Source of the DNA: Proteles cristata cristata
Taxonomy: Eukaryota; Chordata; Mammalia; Carnivora; Hyaenidae
DNA: 64,000 nucleotides
Reading direction: 5' to 3'
Assembly: GCA_017311185.1 (NCBI GenBank)
Contig: JAESUZ010003505.1
Coordinates: 1,178,001-1,242,000 of the forward strand
Below are positions 59,685 through 64,000 of this stretch, in pieces; position 1 is the stretch's first letter, and each line of letters starts with the position of its first letter. The notes under the pieces were generated by a model. That model had not been told where the DNA came from and did not search any database. It saw only the letters and a program-made list of their open reading frames with translations. Made by a program: the position numbers and the translations under genes.

Positions 59685-59905
59685 ATAATTCCTATGTGGC
59701 AGACCGACCAAATATTTTAAACGCATTGCCACTTTTAATCTTTATAACCATGGAGTAGGTACTATTTTTCCTCACATTACAGATGAGAAAATTGATTTGT
59801 AGAAGTTCAGAAATTGGTCCAAGTTCACAGAGCTATTTACTGCTTGAGCTGGGATTCAAACTGAGTTCTGTCTGATTCCAGAAAGTATGAGCCACTAAAT
59901 ATTAG
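59685..59905 (-). mobile_element. MIR relic, nearly full length
   Basis: The plus strand shows the reversed MIR in order: AATTCCTATGTGGCAGACC, TTTTAATCTTTATAACCATG, GAGTAGGTACTATTTTTCC, ACATTACAGATGAGAAAATT, GTTCACAGAGCTATTTACTG, GAGCTGGGATTCAAACTGAG and CTGTCTGATTCCAGAAAG. This is one of the best-preserved ancient repeats in the window. Confidence 0.85.
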
Positions 59906-60119
59906 TTGCTTCTCATTCTAAATGGTCAGAAAAGTCTGTGTCTGCTTCAAGTTTCATAATTCCTATGCTTGGTTGATTTAAGGTGTAAACAGTACACAGA
60001 AATTTGAAGTCAAATTTGAATAGTCAATAGGAAATCATATTTAATTAAGAAAACAAATAAAATTATCCAATATAAGCAATTTATTTGTTTGCAGTTTCAT
60101 CTAAATAAGTAGCCTCTAG

Positions 60120-60357
60120 GGGCACCTGAATGGCTCAGTCTGTTGAACATCTGACTTCAGCTCAAGTCATGATCTCATGGTTTGTGAGTTCGAGCCCAGC
60201 ATTGGGCTTTGTGCTGACAGCTCAGAGCCTGGAGCCTGCTTCAGATTCTGTGTCTCCCTCTCTCTCCACCCCTACCCTGCTCATGCTGTCTCTCTCTCTC
60301 TCCCTCAAAAATAAATAAACATTAAAAAATTAAATAAATAAAAATAAAAAAATAAAA
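60120..60357 (+). mobile_element. Felid tRNA-Lys SINE
   Basis: GGGGCACCTGAATGGCTCAG start, GGTTTGTGAGTTCGAGCCC B box, GTGCTGACAGCTCAGAGCC, CT-rich segment and AAAAATAAATAAACATTAAA tail extended by AAATA-type units. TSD AAGTAGCCTCTAG (60107-60119) and AAGTGGCCTCTAG (60358-60370), one mismatch. Confidence 0.96.
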
Positions 60358-61069
60358 AAGTGGCCTCTAGTTTTAAACTAGGCTTTTTCTTATGTATAAC
60401 CAGATTAACCTCACTTTGTGACAAATCTCCCTAACACCTCAAATGGCTAAACATAAGAAAGACTAGTTTAAGTTCTGGTTAAGTCTGATGCAAATTGGTC
60501 CATTTTCTGTTGTAAGTATTAATAGACACTGGCTCTCTCTATTTGTGCCCTACCATTTCCTGAGTCATTGGAATTCTCCCCTGTATCCTGTGCATTTGCT
60601 CAGACATTGGATAAAGAGAAAGAATTTGGAAGATCTGGCTAGAAGGATCAGGAGGTGGCATATGTATCTTCTGCACACACACTATTGGCCAGAAGTCAGT
60701 TATAGGCCACACCTAACCGCAAGGGAGAATGGGTAATGTGGTTTGTCAGTGAATCTAGAAGAAAGCCGTGAATATTGGTGAATAACTAAGTAGCCGGTAT
60801 CCACCATGCTTTTATAGACTTATAGGCTCACAAAGTATGCAGATCTAAAAAACATTTATAGATTTTCAGGTGTCTACTGTTACCTTAGAGATGATTTGTC
60901 CTTATGTTTGTCTCAGCAGTTAGTCTGTAGACATCATAATTTGCATTGCCAGAGGCTTGGCTGATAGTAATCAAAGAATGTTGTAAAAATCTGTGTTTTC
61001 TTTAAATTATAGAACTTTCCATGTCATCTATCCTTACATGTATCTTCAATACCTGACAGAATTTTTCAT

Positions 61070-61110
61070 TTATTTTATTTTATTTTATTTTATATTTTAT
61101 TTTATTTTTT
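61070..61110. repeat. (TATTT)n pentanucleotide repeat
   Basis: About eight TATTT units with one TATAT interruption. Confidence 0.95.
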
Positions 61111-61324
61111 GTGAGAGGGTAATGTATGGAGTTGAAATGGGATTGCACACCTGATGGCTTACTGAGTGTTCAGTAGTTCTAATTTGTGATTATTTTCCAA
61201 ATCGCATGCTGTTTATTATATCAATTTTACAACAAACCTTTACAAAGACTTGATCGTAACTAATAGACTTGAATTAACATTCAAACTTGCATTGAAGACA
61301 AAGCAAAAATACATAAATATGTGA

Positions 61325-61349
61325 ACATACATACATACATACATACATA
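61325..61349. repeat. (ACAT)6 tetranucleotide repeat
   Basis: Six perfect ACAT units. Confidence 0.95.
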
Positions 61350-64000
61350 GAACTACATATTTTTCTATAATACATATATTGTTCTAACAGGAAGTCAAGA
61401 AACTAGATGTTAAGACTCGGTTTTTTATTGTTTCAAAACTGAGACTATTTTTTTTTATTGTATGTTGCATACACTGTTTTATCACAGCTGATTTTTAATA
61501 ATACATTCCTAAAAGACATTACTTAGAATATGAAGATTACCAATGTGAATGCACTGGCTGCTTTCTTTATTTTTTCCACCCTCCCTCAGCATATTTACTC
61601 TATTCTCATGGATTATTTATTCTGCAGTGTTGATGCATTTTTGATAAAATTAATCTGTTATTCTTTTCTCACTGGGTCATTATCATGAGACTTTGTAACA
61701 TTTTTCATTTGTTCTTCTGTCTTCATTTATTAAGTTGAGACTTTGTAACTGGCAACATCTCAAGTGCATAGTATACCGAATTTACTGTAATGAGAAGATG
61801 TAACCTTTTTTACCCTACAAAAGCTCTCTAAAGCTCTTTGATTTCATATAATATTACCTCTTTCCCCTACAGCCTTGATGTAAAAATTCTCTTTACTAAT
61901 GATGGTTTAGTCATAGATGTATCTCTAAAAATGTGGCTCTCGTGTTAAAAATTCTACATTCTGGACTCTTTTCCCATTAAGCCTCTTAGTGGAAGTTTAA
62001 AATATATGTGGCCAAAAGAATCATGTTGGAATAAGCAGTGTCACGTCCTACACAGAACCTAATGGACACACAATATCATTTGCTTAATGAATAAATAAGT
62101 ATGAGGAAGTGTTACTCTGTGTATATTATTGTCTCCACTTATGTGTTCAGGAAAAAAAGTCAAAGGGCCACAATGTCAGTGTTTAGAAGATAACGGCTAT
62201 AACCTTTGCATAGTCACCTAAGGCCAATTTCTTCTTTATGGCTGTATTATATATGCCATCAGGTTGAAAGTGATAGACCCCTTTTCAGCTTTTACATATC
62301 AGACGATGCCAAACATAAGAGGAAGAGCATACTGAAAACGTATCAGAATTTTTCAATAATCTAAAATGTTTGAAGTCACTGCATAGAAATTGGATGTGAT
62401 GGGCAAAACATTTCACCCTCTACAAATTTAAATGAAGATTAAAGCTTGGAAACTCAAAGTAAGACAAAGATTCTCACAGGTTTTGCAGAAGTAAAGACAG
62501 TGAAGAAGGTGGGGAACTTTCAGTCTACCGGAGCTTAAGTGGTGGTTTATATATTGTTTCGGTGATTGCAAAAGCCACCACTATCCTTTAAAGTGAGAGT
62601 CTGTGATTTTGTTCTGTTTCCAAAGCAGTTGGGAGGTGTGACCCCCCAGAGACTTTGAAGGGATTTGATTTTTGATGCCTAAGTACTGTTGAGAAAGTTC
62701 AGGTATTGAGAGAGCATATGAAAAAAATCTATATGGGAGATCAGTTTCGTAAGTACCTTGTAAAAGCATCAGACAAGAGTCTCACTTGACACAGAATATA
62801 GAAGCTCCATGCCAAAAATATGTCAACACACTTGATCTTGTGGACAAAAATATAGACTTGGAATTACAGAGTATGATGTCCCGTCAAAGCACTGATCACA
62901 ACTGCATCTCAACAGTAAATCCCAAGAGGCTTGTATAACCCACCACTGATACATTTCTTGAACATGAATAAACAGTTTGTCGCAAGCTCTGCAAAGATAT
63001 GAATTTGGATCATGACATGGGTTATAAATTAGTATATGAACTGTTCAGTGTAGTATTATAAACTATTAGCCAAGCACTTATGCATACTCTCTTTCAGAAA
63101 CCGTTCTATAATCTAAGCAGACAGTTCTCTGTCAGTCTAAATGGATGCATTTAGGATATAATAAGCATGCCTGGGAGGAGCCCTCTAGATCATTAACAAT
63201 GGCAGCAATGCCTATGTTGTGAGGATATAACATTTATCAATAACCAGTGCTCTGCAAAGAAAGTGGAAGCATCTGGCAGTTCTCCAAATGTATAGGAGAG
63301 CAGACCTATACAGCCAACTGCAGCGTGGTGTGGGTCAGGCAGAAGACATTTGGGTTAATCATATTTTATGGTTAATAGATACCTTGCATGCATAGATGAT
63401 TTTGAAGGAATCAAAATACAATAAATCCAACTTATGCAAAAAATATTCTAACCATGGCTTAATAATTGGTAATTTCAGAATAAAAAATTTTGTTCACTCA
63501 TAAACCTCAGGAATATAACTATGAATCTGGCTTATTATTTGACTGTAAATATGTTGAAGTGACGGTTGCCAGAACTTTCCGGGGGATGGCATGCTGGGCC
63601 ATCCAACCTTTGTTGACCATCTATCATTGATAATTCAGAAGGTAGAAGTGAAAACTTTACTAAGGATTTGATTACTTTTTCGAATTAAAGAAGTAATCCA
63701 CAATTCCAGAGAATACAGATAAGCAAAGTACTTCATAAAGAATGATTGGAGTAATTTTTCACAACTGATGAAGGGAAGACCGTAAGGATTTTTTTTTTCT
63801 TCAGATTCTTTCTGGTAATATACCAAATATTCAAGGACTTAATCCTGAGACAGTGAAATTTACCTTATTTTTTTAAATACTCCAGTAAAGAAAGTACATA
63901 TATAGGGACCCAAAATGGCACACTGATCTAATGCTTCTTCTGACCTGTTTCAAATCATATCCTGTATTTTCCCAGGAGATTTTACACAGGTATCAGCAGA

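Larger units (their letters stand above)
60371..64000. other. Unassigned AT-rich noncoding sequence
   Basis: About 3.6 kb with two simple repeats, no SINE and no recognisable gene. All reading frames are below 85 codons. Positions 62150-63800 are AT-rich, complex and repeat-free. Confidence 0.45.

Overview
The window looks like nuclear DNA of a cat-family carnivore. The strongest evidence is 18 copies of a tRNA-Lys-derived CAN-type SINE of the felid form. They begin GGGCGCCTGGGTGGCTCAG, carry recognisable A and B boxes, then a CT-rich stretch and an A-rich AATAAA tail, and many are flanked by target-site duplications (TSDs). A near full-length L1, an L1 3' end of carnivore type, and old L2, MIR and L3/CR1 relics fit the same picture. 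I find no bacterial, organellar or viral genes, and no exon, processed gene or functional RNA gene that I can support. All longer reading frames are explained by repeats or by chance.

Layout. Positions 111-1040 are a purine-rich 20-bp minisatellite of about 46 units. Positions 1041-6724 are mostly unassigned sequence with one SINE (3915) and an L1 3' end (about 4200-4545). Positions 6736-13690 are a decayed, nearly complete minus-strand L1 with 3' UTR, ORF2, ORF1 and a 5' UTR containing about seven ~70-bp tandem units; a younger SINE (9841-10055) sits inside it. Positions 13.7-24.6 kb hold unique sequence, an L3/CR1 relic (15570-16010), a conserved-looking noncoding block (16.1-17.76 kb) and several SINEs. 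At 24651-25009 a 26-bp piece of U6 snRNA has perfect 15-bp TSDs and sits in the 5' TSD of a SINE, apparently reusing the same L1-endonuclease site. Positions 25.0-38.6 kb are nearly SINE-free and include blocks with conserved-looking, homeobox-motif-rich sequence. Positions 38.6-53.1 kb are repeat-dense, with L2, MIR, an old L1M 3' end and nine SINEs; two near-identical young SINEs lie about 230 bp apart at 52469 and 52904. Positions 53.1-64 kb are largely unique, with one GC-richer unassigned patch, two SINEs, an L2 and a MIR relic, and microsatellites.

Interpretation. This is a gene-free stretch, either intergenic or inside a large intron. Its content is mostly a record of successive retrotransposition (L3, L2 and MIR first, then old L1, then felid SINEs) around SINE-poor sequence that may be regulatory. 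Calls of 'conserved-looking' are inferences from composition and motif content; no alignment was possible here.
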